NCBI RefSeq assembly: GCF_002968835.1
Contig: NZ_PKQK01000002.1
Location: forward strand, 682,001-746,000
Direction of reading: 5' to 3'
DNA from: Paenibacillus sp. PCH8
GTDB taxonomy: Bacteria > Bacillota > Bacilli > Paenibacillales > Paenibacillaceae
Length of the DNA: 64,000 nucleotides
The notes beneath the pieces were generated by a model that saw only the letters and a program-made list of their open reading frames with translations, was not told the origin of the DNA and searched no databases. Every line of letters starts with the position of its first letter. Position 1 is the first letter of the stretch. Below, piece by piece: positions 10,123-19,322 of this stretch. A program made the translations under genes and the position numbers.

Positions 10123-10153
10123 TTTCACTTTCCCGGCAACATAATAATCATGT

Positions 10154-10182
10154 AAGGGAGCCCCGGCAGGCTCTCTTTTTCG
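10154..10182 (+). terminator. Terminator left behind after the MFS remnant
   Basis: AGGGAGCC pairs with GGCTCTCT and is followed by TTTTTC. It is well placed for the lost MFS gene. Confidence 0.65.
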
Positions 10183-10285
10183 TGTCCATTATCATTAATC
10201 ACAAGTAAATGATCATAAACATTTTGTATATTATAGTTTACATTTAGAATATTATCATGTACATTAGTATCATGGAGGTGAGCAA

Positions 10286-10495
10286 GTGGAAGAATTGCAC
10301 AATCACGTTCGGGAGTTGCGAGCCAGAGACCGGCTATCCCAAGCAGAACTGGCTAAACTCATTGGCGCATCCCGTCAGACCATTGCCCTGATTGAACGCG
10401 GAGATTATTCTCCATCGGTCGTCCTGGCATTAAAAATAGCCCACGTCTTTCGTGAACCTGTAGAAAAAATCTTTGAATTGAAAGGTGGAGATTAG
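10286..10495 (+). CDS. Small XRE/Cro-type HTH regulator
   Basis: A 69-residue one-domain helix-turn-helix protein. Residues 8-62 form the fold, with the turn QAELAKLIGASRQTIALIERG and then YSPSVVLALKIAHVF. The start is GTG 10286, five bases after GGAGGTG. It overlaps the ribosome binding site of the downstream membrane protein, so the two are co-translated. Small Cro-like regulators of this kind are typically paired with DUF3169 or similar membrane proteins in Firmicutes. The AT-rich region 10200-10270 carries a plausible TTTACA/TACATT promoter with 17-bp spacing, a likely place for autoregulation. Confidence 0.88.
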   Translation: MEELHNHVRELRARDRLSQAELAKLIGASRQTIALIERGDYSPSVVLALKIAHVFREPVEKIFELKGGD

Positions 10496-10496
10496 A

Positions 10497-11261
10497 TTGA
10501 ACAGATCAACATCCATTAAGAAGCGGTTACGCCTTCCGCTGTATGCAGCAGGCGGCGCTGTAGTTGGTTTTATCGGAGCTAGCGGGGTCTCAAAAGTCCC
10601 TTCTGACCTGAACTGGACGCTGTCCGTATATTATGACTATGATCTTTTATTTGCAGTACTGGCCGCTGCGGTGGTGATTATGGTGTTGTGGAACGCATTC
10701 AGTCTCTCCCGCACGCCATCTGTTCCTCCGATGGAAGAAGATACGTATGGAGAATCTGATTCACTCATTTCGCCCGCAGAGCGTTCCCTCGGAAAAGCGA
10801 TGATCCTCAGCGGATTCAGTGTTATTGTTTCATTTACCTGGGGAGCACTGGCCTTGTCCTTGTACGCCTCCCATAGAGATATGACGAATTTCCCAGAACT
10901 GTTTAACCTCGTGAATCTCATTGCTGCATGTATCTCTATTATCATCGTCGTTGTGCTGCAAACGCTGACCGTCAAGCGATACAACCGCTATTTCCCTGAA
11001 CGTGCACTGGATCTGAACTCACGCAACATGAAGAAAGATCATTTCGAGAAACTGGATGAAGGTGAGAAATGGATCGTGTATCGCGCAGCCTACCGTTCTT
11101 TTCAGATGATGAATGTACTTCTTGGTGTTGGAATGGTCTCTATGGTGCTGTATTCCTTTCTATTCACCTTCGCTCCATTCCCAATCGTTATGCTCTCTAT
11201 TATCTGGATTGCCAACATCGGAATCTATTATCGTGAAACCTATCGTGCGAGTAATCAGTAA
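10497..11261 (+). CDS. DUF3169-like integral membrane protein
   Basis: A 254-residue membrane protein with about six hydrophobic segments: two in the first 65 residues, two around 100-155 and two near the C-terminus. The central LDEGEKWIVYRAAYRSFQMMN stretch resembles the conserved part of DUF3169. I place the start at TTG 10497, one base after the stop of the HTH gene, because AGGTGGAG lies six bases before it; a GTG at 10485 is also in frame. Function is unknown. The pairing with an XRE repressor suggests a regulated membrane-stress or bacteriocin-immunity-like role, but that is a guess from context. Confidence 0.75.
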   Translation: MNRSTSIKKRLRLPLYAAGGAVVGFIGASGVSKVPSDLNWTLSVYYDYDLLFAVLAAAVVIMVLWNAFSLSRTPSVPPMEEDTYGESDSLISPAERSLGKAMILSGFSVIVSFTWGALALSLYASHRDMTNFPELFNLVNLIAACISIIIVVVLQTLTVKRYNRYFPERALDLNSRNMKKDHFEKLDEGEKWIVYRAAYRSFQMMNVLLGVGMVSMVLYSFLFTFAPFPIVMLSIIWIANIGIYYRETYRASNQ

Positions 11262-11273
11262 TACATGGGTAGG

Positions 11274-11393
11274 TGAATCAATTTCATAATACCTTTAGCT
11301 GCTTCAATCAAGGCTAGATATAGACCAAAATGGTTCATTTTGTCTATATCTAGTTACAAAAAATCCATTTTAGTGAGTTATGAAATTGATTCA
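11274..11393. repeat. 120-bp palindromic element (nested inverted repeats)
   Basis: The outer arms are an exact 16-bp inverted repeat (11274-11289 TGAATCAATTTCATAA against 11378-11393). The inner arms (11314-11332 and 11336-11353) begin CTAGATATAGAC and pair over 18 bp with one bulged base and a tiny loop. Outer and inner arms are separated by 24 bases on each side. There is no T-run, so it is not an ordinary terminator. It lies between DUF3169 and the SLH serine hydrolase. It could be a MITE-like insertion or a large RNA hairpin in the hydrolase leader. Confidence 0.6.
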
Positions 11394-11433
11394 GGTAACT
11401 ATTTTGTAAATATTTTCATAAAGGAGTGTTTGC

Positions 11434-13641
11434 ATGCATTTATCCAAACGAAACACCCGCTTCAGATTCACCTCGTTAATGGGAGCATTCATGGCGCTTG
11501 TCCTGTCTCTCAGCCTGTGGGTACCCGCAGTTCAGGCGGAGACCCCGACTCCAGTAGCTGCTGAACAAGAAAAAACGAAAGCGCTGACAACCGAATCGGC
11601 TACAGCATTTCTCGATTCATTCTTCGATTCGCCTGAGGCAAAGCCCCATTATGTGGGAGCCTCCGTGGTGGTGGTGAAGGATGGCAAAGTTCTGACGGAA
11701 AAAGGATACGGTTACGCCGACCAGGAGGATAAAACACCTGTCGATCCGAAAAATACGGCCTTTCGAGTAGCCTCCGTCTCCAAAACGTTCACGGCAGCTG
11801 CGGTAATGCAGCTGGTCGAGCAAGGTAAGGTTGATCTGAAAGCTGATTTTCAGACTTATGTGAAAGGGCTGAAATTCGATAATCCTTTTGACAAACCTGT
11901 AACTGTGGAGAACCTGCTCACACACACGACCGGATTCGAGATTCGTGATCCCCAGCAGGAAGACATCCATACTGATTTCGACAAGTACATAGCGATGGAG
12001 GATTACGCACAGCAACATATGCCTCCTGTCATTCGTGAGCCTGGTAGCGCCTATATGTACGATAACTTCTCGTTTTTGCTGCTCGGCATGATTGTGGAGA
12101 ATGTTAGCGGCGAGCCGTTTGAATCCTATATGCAACAACATATCTTCAAACCGCTTGGTATGGATAACAGTAGTTTCATGCTGAACGAAAAGTTCCAAAA
12201 GCAGCTTGCTACAGGTTATGATGCGGCACACAAACCGCTTGATCTGTACACCATTTCTCCAACGCCCCTGCCTCAAGGTGGTATGTTGTCTACCGCAGAG
12301 GACATCGGGAAGTTCATGATTGCGTTCCTGAATGATGGCGTGAAGGACAACGAACGGGTTCTCAAGGATTCCACGGTGAAAAGCATGGAACAATATCGTT
12401 CCTCCATTCACCCACTGTTACCAGACACCACCTATGGATTCGAAGCAGCATTTCAGCTTCCCGGTGCAGGAAGTAGTCCCAAAATCATTACGAAAGCAGG
12501 CGACCTGAGCGGATTCAGCTCTTATCTCTTCTTTATTCCTGAGCAAAATACTGGCGTCTTCCTGACGTATAATCAGAATGGAGCACTTCGTAATCTGTTC
12601 TACCCGGCATTCATTCAGAATTTCTTCCCGCAATATGCGAAGCCTGTACAGTTCAAGGAATACGAGCCGCAATCCGCAACTGAGCTGCAACGCTTTACCG
12701 GATTGTATTCTGATCTTCGACTTAGCACGATTGTAAGTTCCCTGAAAGGTGGCGGCGATAAGCCAGGACAACTGAGCATTAACGATGTGTTCCTGGGTCA
12801 ACGCAACCTGATTCAAGTGGAAGATAATCTCTTCAAAGATGAATTGACTGGTCAATTCACCGTATTTAAAGAACATGAAGACGGCACCATTTACATGAAA
12901 GAGCCTTATCTCAACCCATTTGGTTATGAGAAAAAAGGACAAAAGCCTATGGGTTTCCGGGATGTTCGTGAGAACAGCCCTTATGCCGAGGCTATCAACG
13001 GGTTACAATCACTCGGACATTATGTGAATGATGCAAGCAAATCTTTTCAACCGAAAACGGCAGTTACACGAGCTGAATTTATTGAGAATGTCCTCAAATT
13101 GAGCGGATTGAAAGCCAGCAAAACGACACCACCTACGGGTACCGATTGGGCCGATCATGCCGCAGCCGGATATATTCAGCTGGGATATGAATCTGGCATG
13201 ATCACTGGTACGGATCAACAACAGTTCAAACCAGATCAAGTGATAACCAGACAGGAAGCGATGGTTATGATCTGGAGATCTCTTCAATTGCAATACCCTA
13301 GCGTACTGTTCCATGATGTGAAACTTGCGGGACACACAGATGCGTGGGCTGTACCAGCCATTCAGATGATGTATACGCTCGGTATCCACGGACCTGAGGT
13401 GAAGGTATTGGAAGATGGCTCCATTGATTTCCTTTCCCGCAAACCTCTGATTCGTCAGGAAGAGGCTGCCATAATGTATGCGCTGCTTACACAACCAACA
13501 GATCAAATCGTCGCTGAACTGATGGCTGCTCAGCAGCCGCAAGCAGAACCTGCTGAAGGAGCGGAGCCTGCAGATGAGACATCAGAAACTGCGCCGGTTC
13601 CAGGACCAGCGACGGTCCCATCTGCAACATCAGCACAATGA
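11434..13641 (+). CDS. Secreted serine hydrolase with C-terminal SLH domains
   Basis: A 735-residue exported protein. The signal peptide ends near VQA-E (about residue 35). The class C beta-lactamase-like domain (about 50-410) carries SxxK at S114-V-S-K117, YxN at Y209-D-N211, and KAGDLSGF in place of the KTG/HxG box. A spacer domain follows (about 415-525), then S-layer homology repeats (about 527-700; TRAEFIENVLKLSGL, TRQEAMVMIWRSL), which hold the protein on the cell wall through pyruvylated polymers. The last 30 residues are an Ala/Glu/Pro-rich tail. AAAGGAG precedes the ATG by seven bases. A wall-anchored peptidase or esterase is most likely; beta-lactamase activity is possible but not shown. 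Confidence 0.88.
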   Translation: MHLSKRNTRFRFTSLMGAFMALVLSLSLWVPAVQAETPTPVAAEQEKTKALTTESATAFLDSFFDSPEAKPHYVGASVVVVKDGKVLTEKGYGYADQEDKTPVDPKNTAFRVASVSKTFTAAAVMQLVEQGKVDLKADFQTYVKGLKFDNPFDKPVTVENLLTHTTGFEIRDPQQEDIHTDFDKYIAMEDYAQQHMPPVIREPGSAYMYDNFSFLLLGMIVENVSGEPFESYMQQHIFKPLGMDNSSFMLNEKFQKQLATGYDAAHKPLDLYTISPTPLPQGGMLSTAEDIGKFMIAFLNDGVKDNERVLKDSTVKSMEQYRSSIHPLLPDTTYGFEAAFQLPGAGSSPKIITKAGDLSGFSSYLFFIPEQNTGVFLTYNQNGALRNLFYPAFIQNFFPQYAKPVQFKEYEPQSATELQRFTGLYSDLRLSTIVSSLKGGGDKPGQLSINDVFLGQRNLIQVEDNLFKDELTGQFTVFKEHEDGTIYMKEPYLNPFGYEKKGQKPMGFRDVRENSPYAEAINGLQSLGHYVNDASKSFQPKTAVTRAEFIENVLKLSGLKASKTTPPTGTDWADHAAAGYIQLGYESGMITGTDQQQFKPDQVITRQEAMVMIWRSLQLQYPSVLFHDVKLAGHTDAWAVPAIQMMYTLGIHGPEVKVLEDGSIDFLSRKPLIRQEEAAIMYALLTQPTDQIVAELMAAQQPQAEPAEGAEPADETSETAPVPGPATVPSATSAQ

Positions 13642-13692
13642 AAATAACACACCTTAATACCGATTAGATGTATCATGCTCAAGATGTAAGAC

Positions 13693-13740
13693 AAACAGGC
13701 TTGTTCAGAAGGGAAAGTTCCTTCTTGAACAAGCCTGTTT
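13693..13740. terminator. Bidirectional terminator
   Basis: AAACAGGCTTGTTCAGAAGG pairs almost perfectly with its complement around a short loop, with A and T tracts on the two sides. It serves the two convergent genes. Confidence 0.85.
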
Positions 13741-13793
13741 CTTTACTTTTCATAACTGGATATAACGATTGGTTACGGAGTTATATCCGTTTT

Positions 13794-14843
13794 CTATCCG
13801 AGCAACGAAGAGACATGACGATTACCATTACGCTGGTCGTACTTGTCTGCCGCTGCTCGGGCATATTCCGCAAAATAATCCGCCAGTTTATGCAAATCTC
13901 CCGGGTCTCCCTCATAAGGGAAGGACGCAGGTAGACGTAACCGGTATTCCGGGGATTCGTCCACCCAGCGGCGTAACAATGGTGCCGTTCTGGCGTAGTA
14001 TAACATTTTGGCAAATGGATCTTCATTATCCATCGCGTACACCAGACTTTCTTCCAGCACGTCGATCCCCTTCGCTGGATTGGTGCGTGCAAGGTAGTCC
14101 ATCTGCTCGGCAAAGCTTCTCACAAAATCATTTTGTCCCTTGATCAGGCGATATCCCTTTTGTTGGTGCTTGTCTGCTTCCGCAGTCCGCCCCAATCGGT
14201 AGAGTGGCATCAGGATCTCCGACAACGTAAGATGCGGAATCTCCGCACAGCTCATCCGCCCTTTCAGGATCGGTTTTGCCATTTCAAGCACCTTCTCGTC
14301 GTCACCAGCAAGGATGAAATAACGCATCATTTCATCCTGTTCACAGGCTTCACAGTCACTCATAAAGTCTCGATCCATCGTTCTGAACTTGGCATAGCTA
14401 CTTCCTGCCTCGTCGAGATCCCCAATATCCATGGAGATGCGGAACCGATAATACCAATACGAACGTTCACTGTAGCCAAATGACTTGAAACGCTGTCCGA
14501 AGTCCTCAAGCAACTCCATCATTTTATCGCGTGACACTTCCGGGAAACTGGATAGTTTGCCTAGAATCCATTTATACGACCACATTAACGTTTCTTCATC
14601 GTATTCTTCGGGTTGTTGGTCGAACTTGCCCAACTGCCAGGAAAAAGCAATCAGTGCTTTCATCGGATAACCGCAGAATGTCGCTGTCTCCACGATCTCC
14701 GATCTTGCTTCATATGCCTCTTCCTCCATGCCACTCACATCGGCAACTCTTGCCGCTTCCTCCAGCATACCCAGCTTCGCCGGACCATTAGGCAAGCCGT
14801 AGGCTTCGTCCATCAATTCTTCAAAATCCATCTCTGTCTTCAT
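13794..14843 (-). CDS. Helical-repeat (TPR-like) protein coupled to Hsp90-like gene
   Basis: A 349-residue, strongly helical, acidic protein without signal peptide. It is built of repeating helix pairs rich in Trp/Tyr/Leu (for example LMDEAYGLPNGPAKLGMLEEA, then regular blocks to about 310), suggesting a TPR-like solenoid. No enzymatic motif is seen. The ATG overlaps the stop codon of the Hsp90-like gene in a TGATG arrangement, so the two are translated together and probably interact. I infer a co-chaperone or client adaptor. The arrangement, not sequence homology, supports that. Confidence 0.7.
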   Translation of the reverse strand: MKTEMDFEELMDEAYGLPNGPAKLGMLEEAARVADVSGMEEEAYEARSEIVETATFCGYPMKALIAFSWQLGKFDQQPEEYDEETLMWSYKWILGKLSSFPEVSRDKMMELLEDFGQRFKSFGYSERSYWYYRFRISMDIGDLDEAGSSYAKFRTMDRDFMSDCEACEQDEMMRYFILAGDDEKVLEMAKPILKGRMSCAEIPHLTLSEILMPLYRLGRTAEADKHQQKGYRLIKGQNDFVRSFAEQMDYLARTNPAKGIDVLEESLVYAMDNEDPFAKMLYYARTAPLLRRWVDESPEYRLRLPASFPYEGDPGDLHKLADYFAEYARAAADKYDQRNGNRHVSSLLG

Positions 14844-16678
14844 CAGGCATCCCCTTTACGATCTGTATTCGCACGCAAACCCCAATCAATAAAACGAACG
14901 ATGCCCTGATTCAGCACGTCCAGCTCCTGCCGGTTCATCGCATAATGCCCCATCATCAATGCATTGACATACAGCATCTCAATGGCAATCGGCGTCATCT
15001 GGGCATCCGGTGACGTTAGCACACGCTGAATAATCGGATTGTTCACATTCAGGTACAAGGTTGAATATCCCGCCGAACTGATTCCGGAGGATAAGGAGCC
15101 AAGGACGGATGAGAACAACTCCGTACTCTCTTCACTTGCTTTTTCCAGCGCACGGAGTGTTGAGGATTCCTGCGAAAGAGTGAACAACACCGGCAGATCC
15201 GATGGCTTGAAACCTTTGACCTCTGCCCGACAGCGGAAGCGTTGCAAAGCAGAATCAGCCAGTCGCAACGCGTCATAATACAGATTGCGTTCAGCCGGTG
15301 GCACATCCGTGAAGCTCATGGAGACCTGATCCGGCTCTAGCCGTTCCGTGTGTACATTGTGCACAGCCAGCGGCAGTGTCGCCATCAATTCGCTGTCATA
15401 GATGTAACCACCGTTAATCACCAGCATCGATTGTGCGGAAGCCACATGATGGATCTGACGGTACTCGTCGACAGAGGACGTGAAATACAACGTCTCGCCT
15501 TCATCCATTAGCTCACCCAGTTCCCTGTGACCCCTCGTGCTCTCAAATGGCAACCAGCGGTGAATCATCGCGTAGAATGCTTGATCCTGCACAGCCAGTG
15601 CCTTCATGGACAGAGCATGCAGGCGAATCAGCTTCTGTAGCCGCTCCGTCTGGCTCTCGGCCATATCGGCCAGTCCCTTGCGAAGTGCGTCACCGAGTTC
15701 GGAGCGAACTTCTTCCAGCTTTTCATTTTCATAAAAATGTTCCCGTGAAGCCGTCGGTTGAAGCTCATCTGTCCAGATCAGACATTTCACAAAGAAAGCC
15801 CACTCTGGCAAAATGTTCTCAGCTTTTTCCGAAATCAGCATTCGCTTCAAATACACCCGGTGGGAACGCTTGGCATTCAGATTAACTGCGTGTGGCAGTA
15901 CAAAAGCAATACCTCCGGTACGACCTGAAGTCGTCGTCAGCGGAATAAAGTCCTGGAACTTCTCGCCAAGCAGACGTTCACCAAAAGCCAACACCTCTGC
16001 TCTGCGTGATCGTGCGAGTGCAGGGTCCATCAGCCAGATCGGAGTCTCGCTATTCACCACATGTTGCATACCTTCATGATGCAGCGTGACCGGGTACGGC
16101 AATAACGCTCCATAATAGAACAGAGCTTCTTTCACATAATCCGCTTCAAAGTAATGAGCTGCGTCCGGTGTGCAGCGCAGATATACTTTGGTGCCTGGGG
16201 ACAATTGGATATCCAACTGCCGAATCGTATATGTGCCATCCGGCTTGCCTCGCCACTCCATCGAAGGTCCGCCCTTCGCGGATTGCGTCAGCATGACGAT
16301 TTCGTGACTCACCATGAAACAAGATAACAAACCGATTCCGAAACGTCCGATAAACGTAGTCTCTCCATCCAGCAACGCTTGCTGCCCCCGCTTCGAGGAT
16401 TGTCCGATCATTGCCAAAAATTCATGGATGTCAGCTTCAGTCAAGCCGATGCCGTTGTCCTCCACCATCATGGTCCGTTGCTCACCTGTTCCTGTCAGTT
16501 CAACACGAACTTCACCCTGATATCCTGGCTCCGCCTCCGTTCTTGCGGTAATCGCATCAGTCGCATTCTGCATCAGTTCGCGCAAGAACACTTTCGGACT
16601 GCTATATAGATGGTTGGATAAAATCTGGATCATACCACTCAGGTTCACTTGAAAACGATACTCATTGGATGCTGTCAT
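14843..16678 (-). CDS. Hsp90-family ATPase (divergent HtpG-like)
   Basis: A 611-residue protein with the GHKL ATPase domain of Hsp90 at residues 1-220: the helix FLRELMQNATDA with the magnesium-binding Asn, the adenine-binding DNGIGL box, and a glycine-rich lid (FGIGLLSCFMVS). The middle segment follows, but the C-terminal third is not that of classical HtpG. It belongs to the shorter 'HSP90 family protein' group found mainly in actinobacteria and some bacilli, which should be ATP-dependent chaperones. It is the first gene of an operon with a TPR-like protein overlapping its stop by one base. Confidence 0.85.
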   Translation of the reverse strand: MTASNEYRFQVNLSGMIQILSNHLYSSPKVFLRELMQNATDAITARTEAEPGYQGEVRVELTGTGEQRTMMVEDNGIGLTEADIHEFLAMIGQSSKRGQQALLDGETTFIGRFGIGLLSCFMVSHEIVMLTQSAKGGPSMEWRGKPDGTYTIRQLDIQLSPGTKVYLRCTPDAAHYFEADYVKEALFYYGALLPYPVTLHHEGMQHVVNSETPIWLMDPALARSRRAEVLAFGERLLGEKFQDFIPLTTTSGRTGGIAFVLPHAVNLNAKRSHRVYLKRMLISEKAENILPEWAFFVKCLIWTDELQPTASREHFYENEKLEEVRSELGDALRKGLADMAESQTERLQKLIRLHALSMKALAVQDQAFYAMIHRWLPFESTRGHRELGELMDEGETLYFTSSVDEYRQIHHVASAQSMLVINGGYIYDSELMATLPLAVHNVHTERLEPDQVSMSFTDVPPAERNLYYDALRLADSALQRFRCRAEVKGFKPSDLPVLFTLSQESSTLRALEKASEESTELFSSVLGSLSSGISSAGYSTLYLNVNNPIIQRVLTSPDAQMTPIAIEMLYVNALMMGHYAMNRQELDVLNQGIVRFIDWGLRANTDRKGDA

Positions 16679-16981
16679 GACTCACTCACCTTCCTCTACG
16701 TCCAAACACAATATGTACCCATATGATGTATTCCTATGGATGTATTAGACGAATTCATTATGTAATCATCAAAACAGATGTTCTACCCTTAAAATAAGGA
16801 TACATGGTACAGACCATAGTGAAAACAAACCTTAGACCCGATTTGAAGTGGAATTGAGGGTAAGTGCGCACCCTCCATCCGGGACTATTGACACAGGGAT
16901 ACATCTATTTTGTCATCCATTTGAACGATATCATCCTACCGAACGTATAATCTCCAAACTCAGATCGGACGGTGAATGTAG
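16679..16981. other. Intergenic region before the ABC remnant
   Basis: About 300 bases between divergent genes. The promoter of the Hsp90-like operon is expected near 16700-16760. Nothing else is recognised. Confidence 0.4.
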
Positions 16982-17450
16982 ATGATTGAAGTACGCAATA
17001 TATCCAAGCAATTCAAGGTGTATCAAGCACTGAATGATGTCAGCTTCACAGTTAAAGAAGGTAGCGTCACCGGGTTGATTGGCCCCAACGGTTCGGGTAA
17101 AACCACACTGATTCGCATCATGAATGGTGTCTTGGGTGCCTCACGCGGGCAGGTAACCATTAACGGATTGGACGCCGCTCGTGAGACTGAGAAGGTACTG
17201 GCCATGTGTGGCACCTTACCGAACATAGTGGTTTATATGACAATATGAGCGGACGAGACAATCTGATTTTTTTCGCAGAGGTATTTGGACTGCAACAAGC
17301 CAGAGCACGGATTGACGAGCATGTGCACTTGTTCCACATGGAGGATTACCAGCATCGAAAAGTCGGCACAGCACCGGTATGAAGAAACGCTTGGGCCTTG
17401 CCCGCGTACTCTTGCATCGTCCTTCGATTCTGTTTCTGGATGTGCCGATT
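16982..17450 (+). pseudogene. Decayed ABC transporter ATP-binding gene
   Basis: The first 80 codons are a normal ABC ATPase: [20 protein letters not shown], then Walker [10 protein letters not shown]. At about 17220 one base is missing (the frame should continue [20 protein letters not shown] but shifts). A second shift near 17371 separates the signature region from the rest (TGMKKRLGLARVLLHRP). The Walker B reads LFLDVP instead of LDEP, and the reading ends at about 17450 without the C-terminal third. At least three lesions mean it is dead. Its partner permease is gone, and the RpiR gene follows directly, pointing to a deletion at the junction. Confidence 0.85.
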
Positions 17451-17526
17451 GAGAAATGGAGGAACGCAGGTTATGATGTGGAGACAGGTACTTTCGGATG
17501 ATAACAGAGAGGAATGGAACGACAAC

Positions 17527-18336
17527 ATGAACTACAGACTCCTGCAAAAATTAAAATATACTCCACATTTAACCGCACAGGAAAAACATATTGTGGATTA
17601 CATTCTGAACAAGCCTGAAGCAGTCTTTGATTCTACAGCTCATGAACTAGCCAAGCTAACTTATACAAGCGCATCCACCATTGTTCGCTTATGCAAAAAG
17701 CTGGGTACCAAGGGGTACCCAGACTTCCAGTTAAAACTTGCTCTTGAATATCAACAGAGGCCAGCTACTTTGCAGACAACACAGGATCACCCGCACAATC
17801 CTTCTTTCACCGAACCAGGTAACGTGCTGGCTGCCATCGATACCGTTCCTTACCTGTATCAACAGGCGTTGGACGACACCCGCCGAATGTTAAGTGCTCC
17901 CGTTATGCTACGAATCGCGGACTGGGTCAAACAATCCGGACGCATTGATGTCTATGGTAGTGACATGAATTATTATCTGGCTCAACAGGCTTGTGCCAAG
18001 TGGAATGAGCTCGGCATTTCTGCCATTGCTCACAACAACGCCAACATGCATTATTTGAACACAATGAACCCCAATAGGCTAACGCTCTCTTTTGTTATAT
18101 CACAGACGGGCGAGAACCCATCCATGATTGAAGCTGCCAAAGTGCTAAGTAACAAAGAGATGAAAGTCATCGCGGTCACGGGTAAAAACCATTCGACCCT
18201 GTCCAGACATTGTGATGAGACACTGCTGGCTTATGGATATAACGAACAATTGAGGCTGTCCAAAATGTCTTCTATGGTCTCCGTTCTATATATTTTCGAC
18301 ATGTTGTACATGGGAAGCATTCAAGATACGTATTAA
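17527..18336 (+). CDS. RpiR/MurR-family transcriptional regulator
   Basis: A 269-residue regulator with an N-terminal RpiR helix-turn-helix (about 1-75: LTAQEKHIVDYILNKPEAVF, ELAKLTYTSASTIVRLCKKLG) and a C-terminal SIS sugar-phosphate-binding domain (about 110-260). Proteins of this family sense phosphosugars and control sugar or amino-sugar catabolism. The frame is open from 17398, but homology begins at ATG 17527. Its stop overlaps the stop of the convergent Gfo/Idh/MocA gene by four bases. The neighbouring oxidoreductase may be in the same pathway, but no transporter is next to it, so the ligand is unknown. Confidence 0.88.
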   Translation: MNYRLLQKLKYTPHLTAQEKHIVDYILNKPEAVFDSTAHELAKLTYTSASTIVRLCKKLGTKGYPDFQLKLALEYQQRPATLQTTQDHPHNPSFTEPGNVLAAIDTVPYLYQQALDDTRRMLSAPVMLRIADWVKQSGRIDVYGSDMNYYLAQQACAKWNELGISAIAHNNANMHYLNTMNPNRLTLSFVISQTGENPSMIEAAKVLSNKEMKVIAVTGKNHSTLSRHCDETLLAYGYNEQLRLSKMSSMVSVLYIFDMLYMGSIQDTY

Positions 18337-19322
18337 TGCTGATCTGCTGCAAAATCAATTCCGGCATCCTTACGAGCACTCATGAGCACCTTCATCACAG
18401 ACCGACTGTGTTCCAATAGTTCGTAACACCGTGTATGATCCCCAGTTGCATGCATGTCCCTGAATGCTTCCCACTCATAGTACAACCAATTGGTTCTGTT
18501 CTGGGCATTATACACCTCAGCCGGTTCCTCCCCGATCTGTAGCTTGATTTCCCGACAACCGTTCGCTCCCCCTACAACCTGAAGATACCCCTTCTCTCCC
18601 TGAATGAGGACAAAGTTCATGCTGTTCGTGTCTTTGGCGCCTACACATTCGGCAATCCATTCCGGGTACTTGAGAACGACAACACCTGATGTATCAATAC
18701 CATTTGCATGCCGGTTTGCAGTATACGAGACGGAGCTCGGACTACCGAACAGATTCATAACCAAATGAAGGTTATAGATATTGATGTCCATCAGCGCTCC
18801 ACCAGAGAATTGTGGATTGAATACGTTCGGTGTTTCCCCTGCCAGAAGATCGTTGTATTTGCGCGAGTATTGACTGTAGTTGCACTGAATAAGTTTGATT
18901 TGCCCAAGCTTGGGCAGTTGCTCCCGTATGACTTGAATATTGGGCAGATGAATGTTCGAGATCGCTTCAAACAGCAACAGATTCTTTTCTTTGGCAAGTG
19001 TAATCAGCGTTTCAGCTTCCTGAAGTGTGGATGTGAACGGTTTTTCACAGACGACATGCTTGCCATGTTGCAGTGCCTGATATGCCTGTTCGTAGTGCAT
19101 GCTATTCGGTGAAGCAATATAAATGAGATCTACATTCGCATCTGAAAATAGGGATTCCAGGTCCGTATAGATTGTACTTACTCCATACTTACCTGCAAGC
19201 TTCTGTGCAGTCTCTCTCTTCCGGGAGTAGATCGCTGTACATGTGACCTCATCCAGTTCATTTATCGCAGATAGGATTACATCCACAATGGTTCCGGTAC
19301 CCATTGTTGCTATGTTCATCAT
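18333..19322 (-). CDS. Gfo/Idh/MocA-family oxidoreductase
   Basis: A 329-residue NAD(P)-dependent sugar or cyclitol dehydrogenase. The Rossmann fold is at the N-terminus (NIATMGTGTIVDVIL, a variant of the usual GxGxxG), and the catalytic EKP motif sits in VVCEKPFTSTLQEAE near residue 95. The C-terminal alpha/beta domain is complete. AGGAG lies eight bases before ATG 19322; a longer frame to 19340 lacks a site. It converges on the RpiR gene with a four-base overlap of stop codons, an arrangement that may give antisense interference. The substrate is not identifiable. Confidence 0.88.
   Translation of the reverse strand: MMNIATMGTGTIVDVILSAINELDEVTCTAIYSRKRETAQKLAGKYGVSTIYTDLESLFSDANVDLIYIASPNSMHYEQAYQALQHGKHVVCEKPFTSTLQEAETLITLAKEKNLLLFEAISNIHLPNIQVIREQLPKLGQIKLIQCNYSQYSRKYNDLLAGETPNVFNPQFSGGALMDINIYNLHLVMNLFGSPSSVSYTANRHANGIDTSGVVVLKYPEWIAECVGAKDTNSMNFVLIQGEKGYLQVVGGANGCREIKLQIGEEPAEVYNAQNRTNWLYYEWEAFRDMHATGDHTRCYELLEHSRSVMKVLMSARKDAGIDFAADQH

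Noticed and set aside
11617..12411. 264-residue minus-strand frame inside the SLH hydrolase gene
   Set aside because: Antisense shadow of a well-supported gene; His/Ile-rich with no start signal.
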